A stretch of 64,000 nt of DNA from Isoetes taiwanensis (lineage: Eukaryota > Streptophyta > Lycopodiopsida > Isoetales > Isoetaceae), in NCBI GenBank assembly GCA_021234155.1, contig JAJEKV010000048.1, forward strand, positions 1,765,873-1,829,872, in the 5' to 3' direction. A program made the translations under genes and the position numbers. Position 1 is the first letter of the stretch. Each line of letters begins with the position of its first letter. This document shows, piece after piece, positions 34,675-46,567 of this stretch. The notes below the pieces were generated by a model. That model was given only the letters and a program-made list of their open reading frames with translations. It made no database searches and was not told the origin of the DNA.

Positions 34675-34868
34675 GTGGATGGATTTGTAGGATGGACAGA
34701 AGGCTGGAGGGCGCCAAAAGGAACCGGAAGCCAAAGGGTAAAAAGAAAAGGAATAGAAATTGGTAGAAATTGGTTTCGATGGGAATGGTCGCCTGACAAT
34801 TCTTTGACTGGAACTCGGTTATGCTGACGTGGAAACTGAGTTCCCGTCCTAATGGGGAGGCACCCTGA

Positions 34869-35677
34869 AGGGTATGGAGCCAAGGTCGTGCCAGCTTCTG
34901 CCTTGGCAGGCCCTGTTCTTGATGCGTATGAAGAATGAGACGCCGCAGATTCTTCCTTTGCAGGGTTTCAAATGCTTTATTGTTTTTTCCGGCCTGTACA
35001 GAGATCTCGGCATGTGCACGTTGAACATTCCGTTTGGGCAAGAGTAATGGATTTGAGTTGGGGATGATCTTCTTACTTGCATTGAAGCAGAAACAGTCGA
35101 ATTTATCCCCTTCGACTGTTCTGTTTTTAGGCCCAAAAAATAAGTGGATTAAAATGGGTTCGACTCTGTGAGAGTTCGGCTATATTATTTCCGGTGGACG
35201 GCGAGTGTTGTGACGGCCATAGCCGCACCTCTGAGCTAGCCCTTCAGTTGGTCTGTCTGATACAACAGTGTAAGACTCCGAAAAACCAAAAAATTTGGTT
35301 TCCTTTTTAAAAGTAATCGGTATCGCTGTCACTGCATCTGGCTCACCTCAACAAGACCAGGAGCTTTCGTTGCTCTGCTTTTTTTTTTACTTTCGACCTT
35401 TGAACCATTGGCTGTCCTTACTATGCGTTGCATCATTGGCTTGTGGAAGAGGTCTTAAGAAACAAAATAGATTAGTTTACAAGAAATGGCAAGCAACATT
35501 TACAAGGCTGTTATATAAAGCTGCTAACAACAAACTTACACTCAGCCATTCGATGTGTGCAGCTTAGACTTGAAACATTGACTACTGCGCAAAGTTTAGA
35601 AGACCGATTCCTGTACGTCTTCAATTTCTATATGCCTTAGACTAGATTTACACTCACTTGTTCTTGTTTTCAGAACA
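34869..35677. other. Intergenic DNA between the Harbinger end and the PDH gene
   Basis: No coding feature recognised. It probably includes the 3' UTR of the minus-strand PDH E1-alpha gene near 35.6 kb. Confidence 0.5.
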
Positions 35678-37919
35678 TTACAATTGAATGACAGTGCTTT
35701 TTCTGTCACATCCATAAACTACAAGCCCCTGGTCTGCTTTATATATATGACTGAATAGTTCCTTCTCCTCTGGTAATGGAGCATCCCTTGCTTTGGCAGA
35801 TGCTTCATCCACTTCCTGTTTAATTTGCTTATCAACTGCTTTAAGTTCACTCTCGTCCATAATGTTTTCCTAGTATCCTTCAACACGTGAGAAGCTGCCA
35901 CTCAAATCAAAATAACAAATGCCTCTAAAATTACCTGCAAAATCATCTTCTTGATGTGCTCGATAGGATCCCTCCCTTGCCTAATACCCTGTATCTCTTG
36001 TCGTGTCCTATAAGTGCTCCCAGGATCTGACATGCTGTGTCCATGGTACCTATAAGTATCACATTCAACTGCAATAGGACCCTGGAAACCATTAAAGATT
36101 GCGTTAGAACTTTATACCGAGTGCATCTTCTCATGTAACTATGTATGTAATCCATTCTGTCCAAATGTGAACTTATATCTCTGTATCTAATGCTCCTGTT
36201 TTGTATCTAATGCTGCTAACATTTGGTATTTTGTTACTTTTTAACATCCTACTTGGAAGTAACTAACCTTCCAAAATGTCCAGCCAAAAAAGCATAAAAA
36301 ATATGCTAAGAATGACTATTTCTAATGACAATTTAATCACAATTCTCCATGGGGTATAGCTGCCGTATATCTATAATTAAGCTTGCTGATAATAAATATG
36401 TCCAATAAATATGGCCAGCACTACAATAAAAGGATAACACCCGGGACATGACTTTGAACCAACACAGAAGCAGGAAATATAGATTATTTCAGTAATCAAC
36501 TCATTGCAAATACCTATAACAGCCCTCACAGAGTCTATCTAACAAAACCTTTACAATTAAGGCAAAAGACCCCATGGAAGGCACGAAGAAAATCACTACA
36601 AACCTTCCCCGATATGCAGTGATTTTTGCAGAACTCCACCGCCGTTTTCACTGCGAAGACGTCCATTCCATCAACCTAACAGCACCTACCATTGTCAAAG
36701 AATGATAAGATGCATACTCTTGAATGCTACATATGAACCTTCAAGCCAGGCATATAGGAAAGACGATCATAATAAGTTGTCTTTTTAGAAGCGCGCCATT
36801 CTGCTGTGCCCATTCCATACTGAAAACAACGTTTAAAATAATCAGCCTCAACAATCATTCAAACAGAAACCAAAGAAATGGGCCAGGAATAAATTTACGT
36901 GGTTGTTTTCCACTAGAAATATGACAGGCAAATCCCATAAAGCTGCCATATTTTGAGCTTCAAATAATTGGCCCTGCCAAATGGAAGTTAGCTAGTTAAG
37001 AGCAATTCTTCTAAATTCCCAAGCTCATAAATCTTATAGCCCCACTCTATTCGTTTTGCACCATTACCAGGAAAGTGCATTGAATTGAATTCTAAGGAAT
37101 TAGATAGCTAAAATACAGACCTGATTACCTGCTCCATCTCCATAGATGGCGACTGCCACACTATTTTGTTTCAAATATTTTAACGCAAACGCCAGGCCTG
37201 TCCCTAGAGGGCCTGAAGTGCCCACGATTCCCCAACCTCCAAAATAATTTTTATCTGCCTTATACAAATGCATAGAGCCCCCTTTTCCGCGAGAGCACCC
37301 TGTTCGCTTGCCCATAAGCTCCGAAAAGCATTCCTACCTTGCCGTCAATGGCATCAAATGAGCTAAAAATTTCAAGCAATCTATTACTGCAAAATTTAGA
37401 TGTCTTACAAAGGGAGTTCCTCCACGTTCCAAATATATCCCATGATCTCTATATGCTGTGATAACAGAGTCTTCAAACGTCAAAGCAGCCTCCATGCCAA
37501 CAGCAATGGCTTCTTGGCCATCATATAGATGGCAAAATCCTCTTATCTTTTGCGATTTGAAAAGCTGCTCAATAACAACACCGTTTCTAACCGGTTTAAA
37601 GTTATAGGAAAAACAAATTCAAACACAAAAGAAATCAATTTACCATGTCTGCTGTCAGTTCTAGGCGCCGAATCAAAGACATAGATCGGTACATCTTGAG
37701 AAGCTCTTCTTTGGTGGTTTCGACATGAAGAGATGGTCCTTGTTCGATTTGGTGCAGCAAAACGGGAGGACATATTTCGACAGGGATTTTGGCATCCGTT
37801 CTACTTCCAAACAAGCACGAGTTTAACCTAATTTGATTAAAAATTGCACCGTTGGTACCTAAACAGACGATGGGTTGCATCAGATTTGGGAGGCGACATA
37901 TCCATGCTGCACGCATCAT
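35678..37919 (-). CDS. PDHA: Pyruvate dehydrogenase E1 component alpha subunit, mitochondrial
   Basis: Eight exons, in coding order 37919-37644, 37564-37409, 37333-37121, 36973-36899, 36819-36739, 36675-36604, 36081-35935 and 35869-35678, sum to 1212 nt (403 residues), the usual length. The N-terminus ([16 protein letters not shown]) looks like a mitochondrial presequence. Family landmarks in order: [52 protein letters not shown], the thiamine diphosphate motif GDGAGNQ through [14 protein letters not shown], and the regulatory loop [16 protein letters not shown]. It forms the E1 heterotetramer that decarboxylates pyruvate in the matrix. The normally conserved GGHGIVGAQ is [10 protein letters not shown] here. 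A TIR element lies 200 bp upstream of the ATG. Confidence 0.93.
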
Positions 37920-38120
37920 TTTCCTGCCGGAAGAATGAGTGTCTCATGGATTGATCGGACTAACAAAACTAGCCCAGGGCGAATTTAACTTTCTGCATGC
38001 TTGCCACGATATATCGCTGACGTGAATCCTTTATTGACTTCAACATTACTACCATTCCATTAGAAGTTGAAGAACCGAGGAATTCCCTTAGGCTGGGTTC
38101 AACTGTGGTTGATTATAGGG

Positions 38121-39000
38121 GAAAACTCCAAAATGCCCTTATGTTTTTTGAATTTCACCCAACACCCTTAGTCTTTATCATTTCACCAAATGCCCTTGGT
38201 CAACGTACAATGTATTTTGTATTTTTGAAAATTATTCAAATACTCTTAAGATTTATGTTAATTCTTCAAAATGCCCTTATGTTTCTTTCAAATTTCCAAA
38301 ATGCTCTTATGTTTGAGTATTGCATGGTCTTTTACGGCTAGTCTCAATTCCTCCAGTGAAGCAAAGGTTGAACCTTGTTGCAGTTCCATAGCTAAACTAA
38401 TAGATATGGGAAATCCCTATAGGAATTAAAAACCGTTCTCTACAAGTAGAAGAGATTTCATTGACAAAACAGAAATTCTTCATATAAGATCCAAAATCAA
38501 GCATTGCCCAATGAATCGTGGCCTCAAAAGAAAAGAAAACTAACCTCAAAACTCTAAGAATGATCTGCTGTAGAATTGCAAATGAGAACTGCTGCAAAAT
38601 CGATCTGTTGTTCAGAGCATGGGTAACAAAACGATTCAAGAGGATTCCGGTGGCAGAGTATTTCGGCTTCAGAGGATTACTGTGGCAAAGCAAATTCGTT
38701 GCCAAAAGATTTCTGTGCCTTGCTTTTTGCTTTCAGAAGCAATTTTGTTGAAGCAATTTTGATGCCCTGTAGTTCGTTGGAGCAATTTCGATGCCTTGCA
38801 AAGCAATTCCGATGCCTTGCAACTAGATTTCAGTGCTTAGAAGGGCATTATGTTGAATACTAAAAAGTGAAGTGCATTTTGTAAAAGTTAAATTTCTACA
38901 GGAAGATATACGTTGGCCAAGGGCATTTGGTGAAATGATAAAAACTCAGGGGCATCTGGTGAAATTCAGCAAAACATAAGGGCATTTCGTAGTTTTACTC
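38121..39000. mobile_element. TIR element (about 880 bp) in the PDH E1-alpha promoter
   Basis: The left arm (AAAATGCCCTTATG, TGAATTTCACC, ATCATTTCACCAAATGCCC, TTGG-CAACGTA) is repeated inverted at the right end, ending near 39000, with about 85% match over about 100 bp. The interior holds short repeats of GAAGCAATTTTGATGCC. No clear target duplication was found, so superfamily is unresolved. Confidence 0.75.
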
Positions 39001-39359
39001 ATTTGTGACCTTCAAAACTAATGAATCTATATAGACCCAAGGATTATGCAAATATGTTCTAATTACAAAGATTTTTATCATATGTACTTGGTGCTTCCAA
39101 TAATCAAGGAGATGTGTCTTTGAGAATAGCGTAAATAAATTCTCCTACTTGGTCATAGATCTACTTTAGTTATACCATACTTTTCATGCCAATTCATATA
39201 TGAGAAATTCATTTACATAGAATCGTGGGTTATGGTGTATCAAGTCTTTTATATTTGTATACATGTTTTAGCAGTCATCTTGGGGGCCCATTCTTAATGC
39301 ACTTGGCGTTTAAAGAAAGTGTTGAAAGGCATATCAGCTAATAATCTAATTTTTTTGAA

Positions 39360-39430
39360 CAATTGAGATGTCCCACGAGGAGGTGTTAAACAATATTGTT
39401 AACAATTAAGATACCCCACGAGGAGATGTC
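39360..39430. repeat. Short diverged direct repeat
   Basis: AACAATTGAGATGTCCCACGAGGAG recurs as AACAATTAAGATACCCCACGAGGAG about 45 bp on. Confidence 0.6.
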
Positions 39431-39480
39431 GTGTATCGAGGACATGCCAACTATATTCCTTACAAGTTGTTGAAAGCGGT

Positions 39481-39726
39481 CTCTTTTCCAATAACAAATG
39501 ATGGAGGATGGATCACATACAGAAGAGGGACCCAATACAGAAGATCAACAGTGACTGTAACTGTGACTGAGGACAGAGGTGGCATGCAAATAGGAAGGGA
39601 TATCTCTTTTCCAATAACATATGCTGGAGGATGGATCGCACATAGAAGAGGGACCCAATACAGAAGATCAGCAGTGACTATAACTGTGATTGAGGAGAGA
39701 GGTGGCATGCGAAAAGGAAGGGATAT
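39481..39726 (+). repeat. Two 123-bp tandem copies, in frame
   Basis: Copies at 39481-39603 and 39604-39726 begin CTCTTTTCCAATAACA and keep a single reading frame (41 codons each: SFPIT..GGWI..RRGTQYRRS). The frame 39431-39772 has no known domain, so coding status is doubtful. Confidence 0.75.
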
Positions 39727-40787
39727 ACATCAAAAAATTGGAGTTGACATGTCAAGGCAATCATCAAGATGAAGGACAGAGAGAGAAAGAGAGAGAGAAG
39801 ACACGTGAAATACAGGGGCAAACCAGTGGGGAACACGGGTGAGAGATACATTGCGTGGACCATTGGGGGGAGGGGGCAAATTTTTGGGGACTATGTATTT
39901 TCTAAAAAGGGGGCCACCAACAGATTGGGGCCACAGACACGAGTGCCTTATTTTGTCATCCATTGTCGTGTTGCGCCTTATTTTATCATCCATTGTCATG
40001 TTTAAATCAGGGCTATAATATCCTTGTCATATTAAAGCAAAAAAAAAAAAAAAAAAAAAAAAACATGGTTTTTCTGTGAACTCAACAATTTTGTTTTGCG
40101 ATTAAAGATAGATAAAGAGAATATGGGACCCTACAACGGGCTATAGGACTTTATATGGGACGGGTCTATATATAATGCGACTCAAGACTGTAGATGTTCT
40201 AGGATTAATGTGTTACCACTACATCAAAGGCCCAAGGTGGTTTAAACACTAAGGTAGATGACAAATAAGGTGCTAAACACCGAAATATTGTATTGTAGAA
40301 GGGGCCAGTCTCAGTGGTCCATTTTAAACCCAAAAATGGACGTCAACGAGCCGCAGACTGTCCGTGGCACATGTGCGCTCGACATGTCCATGCGGCGTGA
40401 ACAGTCGGGAGGAGAGAAGAGAGAGCAGCTTTAGGCTATGGCGGCCGCCGGCAAAGGCCCCCATCTGTACCAGGTCCCTCTTTTGGTCGGTCGTCTCCAC
40501 AAAGCTTCCTCGCCGCCAGGACGGCTTTTATCCTTCCCTGATCTCCCAATCCTCTACTAAATTATTACCTCGAATCATCGCCCATACCTCCATTTGATCC
40601 TCTAATCCAAAACCCCATTAAGATCCATGCTGATTCTTGAGAATTCGACCTCTGATGCAAGAAATTTAATTGGATATGCATTTGGGTGCTCTTAATTCTA
40701 TGTGGGATCCGTGTTTCTGCATGTTATCGGAAATTTTGAGCCGATCTAGTAGTCTTTTAGTTTGTAGGTTTTGTGGGTTGATCCGAA

Positions 40788-43700
40788 ATGGGTAGTACTC
40801 GTATTAGTGTGGAGCATGGAAAGAGAGTGAAGGCTATGGCGTCCTCAAACGAGTCCCAATGCGAAGATGTGATTTCTCAAGTGATTGAACGCGTTAGGGC
40901 CTCGGGATATGACGAGACTGTCTGTGACGAACTGCGTGAACACTTTACAAAGCTTCCATCCAGGCAATCAATTCACCCATGCCACTTCTTTCTTACTCTA
41001 TTCTGTTTGGGGACTGTTATCGTTGGACCCGTTGTTGCAATATTTCCTATTACATGCAAACTCCTTGCGGGAAATCTATTGAAATGATTGCCACAGCTTT
41101 ACGAGTTCATTTATGTTTGAAACTGTGCATCTTTGTTTTTTAGTTCATGCAGTACCAAGAACCTCTTTCACCTCGAATCTGGTCCCGAAACTGTCATTGA
41201 TGGATAAACCTGCATTTTCCTTTTTGCTCAAAAACATTAGCAGGAAGCATGGCATTGCCGGGAGAAGCCCATTCATGGCTAGTTGATTTTTGTTGTGCAC
41301 GGAAGTGTTAGAAATTGTATGATCAAGTTGCTTCTTTACTCTCAGATAGTAGTGGTTGGAATTCAGTGCTGCAGTGAAAACGTTGTAGAAATGTAGTTAG
41401 ATAGACCAATTTTGAGACACAAAGTTCTCTGAATAGGGGATTTGTAACTGTGCAGGTATACACTGAATATTGACATTCAAAGACATGAAGACGTGCTTCT
41501 TCACATGAAATTGCTTCATGAGGCATGGGAACGACAGGAGTGCCATAATTGTTTGTCTGCAAAGCCATTTCCACTTCCAGTAGTATCGGTAAGGAGGGTC
41601 CAGCTTGGAAATGGCACATCCTCAGACATAGATTCGATCCATAGTGATGGGAATTGGGGTTGGAAAAGTATACCAAGGGGTCTGGTGAATTGTAGTCCTG
41701 CCAGAATACATCCGTCTATACTAGATTCAACCTCGGACAATTTTGGACCATCGTCTCCTATACCACGGCCCATGTTTGGGTCATACTCGAATTTGGCTGA
41801 CATGGATGACCATATTAGCAGCTCCGATTATGGATATGAATTGACATTTGCCTGTACAGATAGACATGGGCTTCTCAAGTATTTCACATCTGTGTTAAGC
41901 AACTCTGCACTTGAACTCAATATAAGGGTAACTCCTGCCTTGATTATTTTTAATTTCTTATTAATCCCTGCATATAGTAAGGAGTAGCTTTGGATCTATG
42001 GCTTTCTTTATTGTTTGCTTAAGTAGGAAGCAACAATGCTCAGGGCCAAAATTTTGCCCACCTGTTGTTACAATTATGTAGTTGACAATTTATTGGCACT
42101 TGCAGGAGGCCCATGTTTTCAGCACAACTGATGGACTTGCCTTGGAGGTTTTTGTGGTAGCAGGCTGGCCAGGAGAAGAGGTATGGTTTCAAGGTTTTAG
42201 CATTCAGTTGAAGTATGGCATGTCAACGAGTACATATATGATGATTTTGCTGTCTGATTCCATAAGGCATGCCATTGTCCTGCTCGAGCCTTTATTGTTG
42301 TTAGCGGTTTCATGTACCTGTTATTTTGAAGGCTCACTAGTGCAGTAATGTAGGCTGAAAATGCTTTTGATGTCTTTGCTGAAAGCATATTATTCTATAG
42401 GGCAACACGATAATTGTTCCTCTCTGGTATTAATGGCATGATACAGCATGAGTGAAGTTTTTAATACTGCACTTATCTGCATCGCTTTGACTTACACTAT
42501 GAAGGAAACATGAACAATTCCATGCTATGGTGCCAGTGATCTTTGAAATAACTTGTCTTCTTCACATGCATAATGTTTAGCAATGTTTAACTGTTCCTGT
42601 AAGTTAAATAAAATCTTGTCTTATTTTGTTTTCTTTGTATGTAAGAGGAGCTGGTGATGGTTACAGGCAGAAGAGCTTAGGGAAGCTGTATTAGAAGGAT
42701 TGAGTAACAAGATAAGTGATAGGTGCCAACTTAGGGCCATTGTTGAAGCCATTGCCTACGAGGATTGGGCTGTGGACTATAAGCATGTTAGTTACCTTAA
42801 TCATTTTTATTTGAAATGACAACGATTATATTGTTAATATCCATGTCTTTCCCTTGACTAAACAGCTTGTGATAGGAGAACGACTAGGTGGCGGTTCTTC
42901 TGGCCGTCTATATCGTGGGAAGTACTTAAGCCAAGATGTTGCCATAAAGGTAATTCAGCTTGAAGATCCAAATGGTAGTTCGGATTCTGGTAGTCTGCCA
43001 GCTGCTGAGCTGCTGCATGTTTTCAAGCAAGAAGTATCGATCATGAGGTATAACGAAAGCTTAAAATATGGTTTACATTTTTTGCATGGTACCAAACATC
43101 GTGCTTTCTGTCTTGTCTAATAATGTGTTGGTCCTCTACAGGCTTGTGAGACATAAAAATTTGGTACAATTTATTGGAGCATGTGCAGACTGGCCAAAAC
43201 TCTGTATCGTCACTGAGTTGATGGCTGGAGGCAGGTTAGGCATGTCATAGTTCAGGGGAATTCAACAACAATTTATACAATGTCCTGGCTTTACATCTGT
43301 CTTTGAGTTGCAAATTCAACAGGATCTGTTTTATTTGTTATCAGTGTTCGGGATCTTCTTGAAAACCGGGGATGTGGGCTAGATGCTACAGTCACAGTAA
43401 AGGTCCTACGTGATGCGGCACGAGGAATGGACTTTTTACACAGGTATACATTCATCCCAACTGTTCCAGCAATAATGAAATTATAGGGGAGCTAATTGTC
43501 GAAGTTTTCAGGAGGGGAATTGTGCACCGAGACTTGAAAGCAGCAAACCTTCTGATCGACGAGCATGGGGTGAGTTTCACTGTGCCATATGTATAAGCTC
43601 AAAATTTGCAGAGTTAAGGCTGAATGCTGGATGGGAGTTTTGTTTGGTGGGCAAGAAGATTTGTTGTGCTTGCTGCTGGACAAGCAGTTGTTTGTCACGT

Positions 43701-44569
43701 GCAAGAAATGACTACATCAAATCATTAGTGGATGCTATGATTGATTTACTCAGTTATGATAAACCATTCCTTCTAAATTTCTGCATTTGTGATTGACTAA
43801 GTTCAGGTGGTAAAAGTCTGCGATTTTGGTGTTGCTCGTTTGAAACCATCTCCTGTTAATGCATCTGGTTCAGGTAACTGGCCTGCAGAAATGACAGCTG
43901 AAACAGGGACATATAGATGGATGTCGCCTGAGGTATCCCTCTTTGAAGCTTACGCGTCTTATTTAGAAATGTTGCAGAGATGTCGTAATTAACTGGCAGG
44001 TTCTTGTGATTCAATTAGGTGCTTGAGCACAAACCATACGACCACAGGGCAGACGTGTACTCATTTGGGATCATGATCTGGTATTAGATTTGGAACTTTC
44101 ATACAAGCAGTTTTCTATCTGATGTAGAAGCTTCAAATCAGTACTGACCTTATTGTCTTTAACTTAGGGAGATACTGACAGGGGAAGTTCCATATGCAGT
44201 CCTAACACCACTCCAGGCTGCCATTGGGGTGGTCCAACGGTGAGTTTGAAGTCTACTTAACAATGGGAACTGCTTGTGATTTGATTGCTGACTACGTGGT
44301 ACTATATGGGACAGCGGACTACGTCCAGTTATGCCATCAACTGTGCCGGAGAAACTTTCTGTGCTTGCAGAACGTTGCTGGAATCAAGATCCACAACAAC
44401 GTCCAGAGTTTAGTGAGGTGACCCATAGCATCAATATTTTGTGCTGTTCATGCCTGTTGGTGCTGATTCTGTCATTTTGCAGGTTTTGGTGGTTCTTGAG
44501 GATATGATGAAACCTGCTAATACATGGAGAACAGGGTTTTTCAGGAAGAAGAAACAAACTCTTCAATGA
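40788..44569 (+). CDS. STY: ACT-domain Ser/Thr/Tyr protein kinase (STY8/STY17/STY46 type)
   Basis: Thirteen exons (40788-40963, 41456-41927, 42106-42180, 42667-42786, 42866-43047, 43142-43234, 43345-43443, 43512-43569, 43807-43932, 44019-44080, 44168-44239, 44315-44417, 44483-44569) give 574 residues with all phases matching. An ACT domain (ELTFACTDRHGLLKYFTSVLS to ALEVFVVAGW, about 190-240) precedes a Raf-like kinase: GERLGGGSSGRLYRG glycine loop, VAIKV lysine, HRDLKAANLL catalytic loop, DFGVAR, GTYRWMSPE and ADVYSFGIMIWEILTGEVPY. Plant STY kinases act in the cytosol and phosphorylate transit peptides of chloroplast precursors. Intron 1 appears to use a GC donor (CCATCCAG/GCAATC). The 5' leader (about 40.35-40.78 kb) is CT/GA-rich. 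The gene looks intact. Confidence 0.95.
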
Positions 44570-45700
44570 GACCAATTCTTTCTAGGGATTCTGCAATACT
44601 TGTATATTCATGTTCATGTACATTTGTTGTTAATCGTCTATAAAATTGATTTTAAGGCGTTCCATGTATAGCTTAAATCATATCTTGCATGTTAATTGGC
44701 AACAAGCAATACAAAGGCATTGTAATTTGTACTATATGTCGTGTGTTAAAGCCAATGCATATCTTGGAGATCAGAGAAGTTGTTTTGACTCTTTATGAAT
44801 CTGGAACGCAAAGACTGGATAGGGCAAATCGCCATTCCAATCTTATCCCAGCTTTGTTCCCTTGCCATGTCATTGGGGCCCAAAACTCATTCCCATTGCC
44901 TGAATTAAAAAAGCATCGGAATATCAGAAGAAGACAAACCAGATTATCACACCGGAATATCAGAAGAAGATATTATTACAAGAAGAAAAACGCGCCCAAC
45001 TAGAAGACAAAAACACGTAGGCTAGAAGACAAAAGCCCGACGAATTTGAGATTTTTAGATGCTATCGTGAAGCTGCTATGATAATTAAACACGTAGTTCT
45101 CGAGAACTTAAAATAGTAATAAGTTTAATATATTGCTACACATAGCCAACACAATTTGGGCACAGCCAACTGGTTATAATACAATTTCGTAAAGAAGACC
45201 AAAAAATAGTTTGTTGAAGTTTTCAATGACTTTGAAAGTGATTGGGTTGAAGAGAAGATGGGATATTGAATATCTTGTCCGATATACAACAAATATACAC
45301 ATGCATGCCAACAATACATATTCATTTTAAAGGCCACTAGTACGAGAAGTTATCTTGGAATCTGATATGCCCATCTTTTTCGGTCAATCCGTTTCTTGGT
45401 TTAGAAAGGAAGATGCTAACAACCTTATTCTTTTGGATATATCTTTAAGTATCCCATAAAGTGGATCACGATCTGGTAAGTATACTAGAGCATGATAGAT
45501 GTGAAAATGGTAGTCAAACAGCTTAATGGGGGACACATCCATAAGGAAGGGAAAGGAGAAGAGACATTGTCAATTGTTATGAATGATAGTCAACCAACTC
45601 AGTATAGGGACAAAAACTCAGTGTAAGGAAGGGGAATGGTAGTCAAACAACTCAATATGGAATGTCAACAACGCAATGCAGCATATAACCATAATGAAGA
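44570..45700. other. Intergenic region, no gene seen
   Basis: AT-rich sequence downstream of the kinase gene. Frames are short and domain-free. Confidence 0.5.
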
Positions 45701-45789
45701 AATAGACAAGATGTGGACAATGTGGTCTCTTCAGCTGCTTGCTCCATTTAGTGTTGACCTGTTAATGTATCTTAGCGGTGTCAATTTCA

Positions 45790-46177
45790 GCGATCCTGGT
45801 TGTCAAAGTGGAGTGTATGATGGATGCTTTGTATGGGAATCGTATCCTTCAGGAGGTAACCCTTAACCATATCACCATGAATATGTTTGATGCACGGAGA
45901 TGTTCCAGCTCTGTTAAGCTCTATTTAAGGGGCAAACTGAATATTGGTGAAAACAGAGGCGATGAGCACTCTAAGTTAATGTGGAACTGGCATCGTCCAT
46001 ACATTAAGTGTTCCTGCACCTCCTCGGATGCTCAAGCTAATCAGGATGCATGCAAAGGCAGCATTTTGTGGTTTGACCATGTTCTGTGGTTTGTGATGCA
46101 TCATTTTGATACGTGTTTGCCTAACTGTGATACCGTTGAAGGACAGTTTGCTGCTTTCATAAAATGGATGTGCACTC
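45790..46177 (+). pseudogene. Retroelement gag-like ORF, left part
   Basis: The frame reads NHITMNMFDARRCSSSVKLYLRG, GDEHSKLMWNWHRPYIKCSC and DTVEGQFAAFIKWMCT, then is cut by the transposon at 46178. It continues without a shift at 54923 (PNTRQVVRALMVFYF...) when the transposon and one ACTC are removed. The family is not recognised. The call as gag-like rests on the RGG-rich C-terminal part and the reverse transcriptase downstream. The start codon is not determined. Confidence 0.5.
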
Positions 46178-46567
46178 GGGTAGAAGCATGAAAGGGTGAT
46201 TGAATTTTTTTGTATATTGATGTAGAAATTTGAACTGGGTTAAAGTGTTTGTAATGTACATTTTGAATTTTACATGGAGTTGCCTATCATTAATAAATGC
46301 GGTTGACGTACAATATTCTCCATGATTATACCAAATCCTCCCGAAATCTTGGCGCACATTTTGAACTTTCCTCAATCGATCAAACATGGCTCCGGATTCT
46401 ACCTCAAGGAAAACTTGCCCCGAATCGATTATACCTGCTCCTAAATCGAATGCATTTCAAGAAACAAATGTATCTTGAAGAAATTGAAATCCCTTTCCTT
46501 CAAGCAGTAATACAAATCCTTTCAAGCAGTAATACAAATCTGGTTAATAATCTGATTTTTTGTGCAG

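Larger units (their letters stand above)
10448..34865. mobile_element. PIF/Harbinger DNA transposon enlarged by nested insertions
   Basis: The left end GGGTGCCTCCCCATTAG (10448-10464) is matched exactly by its reverse complement at 34849-34865. Both ends are flanked by the trinucleotide TGA (10445-10447 and 34866-34868), the 3-bp target duplication usual for PIF/Harbinger. Between the ends lie the two genes this superfamily normally carries, a Myb/trihelix DNA-binding protein (+) and a DDE_Tnp_4 transposase (-), in convergent orientation. Without the inserted LINE, TG...CA element, MITE and LTR element, the transposon would be only a few kilobases. Terminal repeats, duplication and gene content agree, so the assignment is well supported, although the element is now inactive in cis. 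Confidence 0.85.

Noticed and set aside
34625-35041. 138-codon minus-strand frame spanning the LTR and Harbinger end
   Set aside because: Crosses an element boundary and has no domain.
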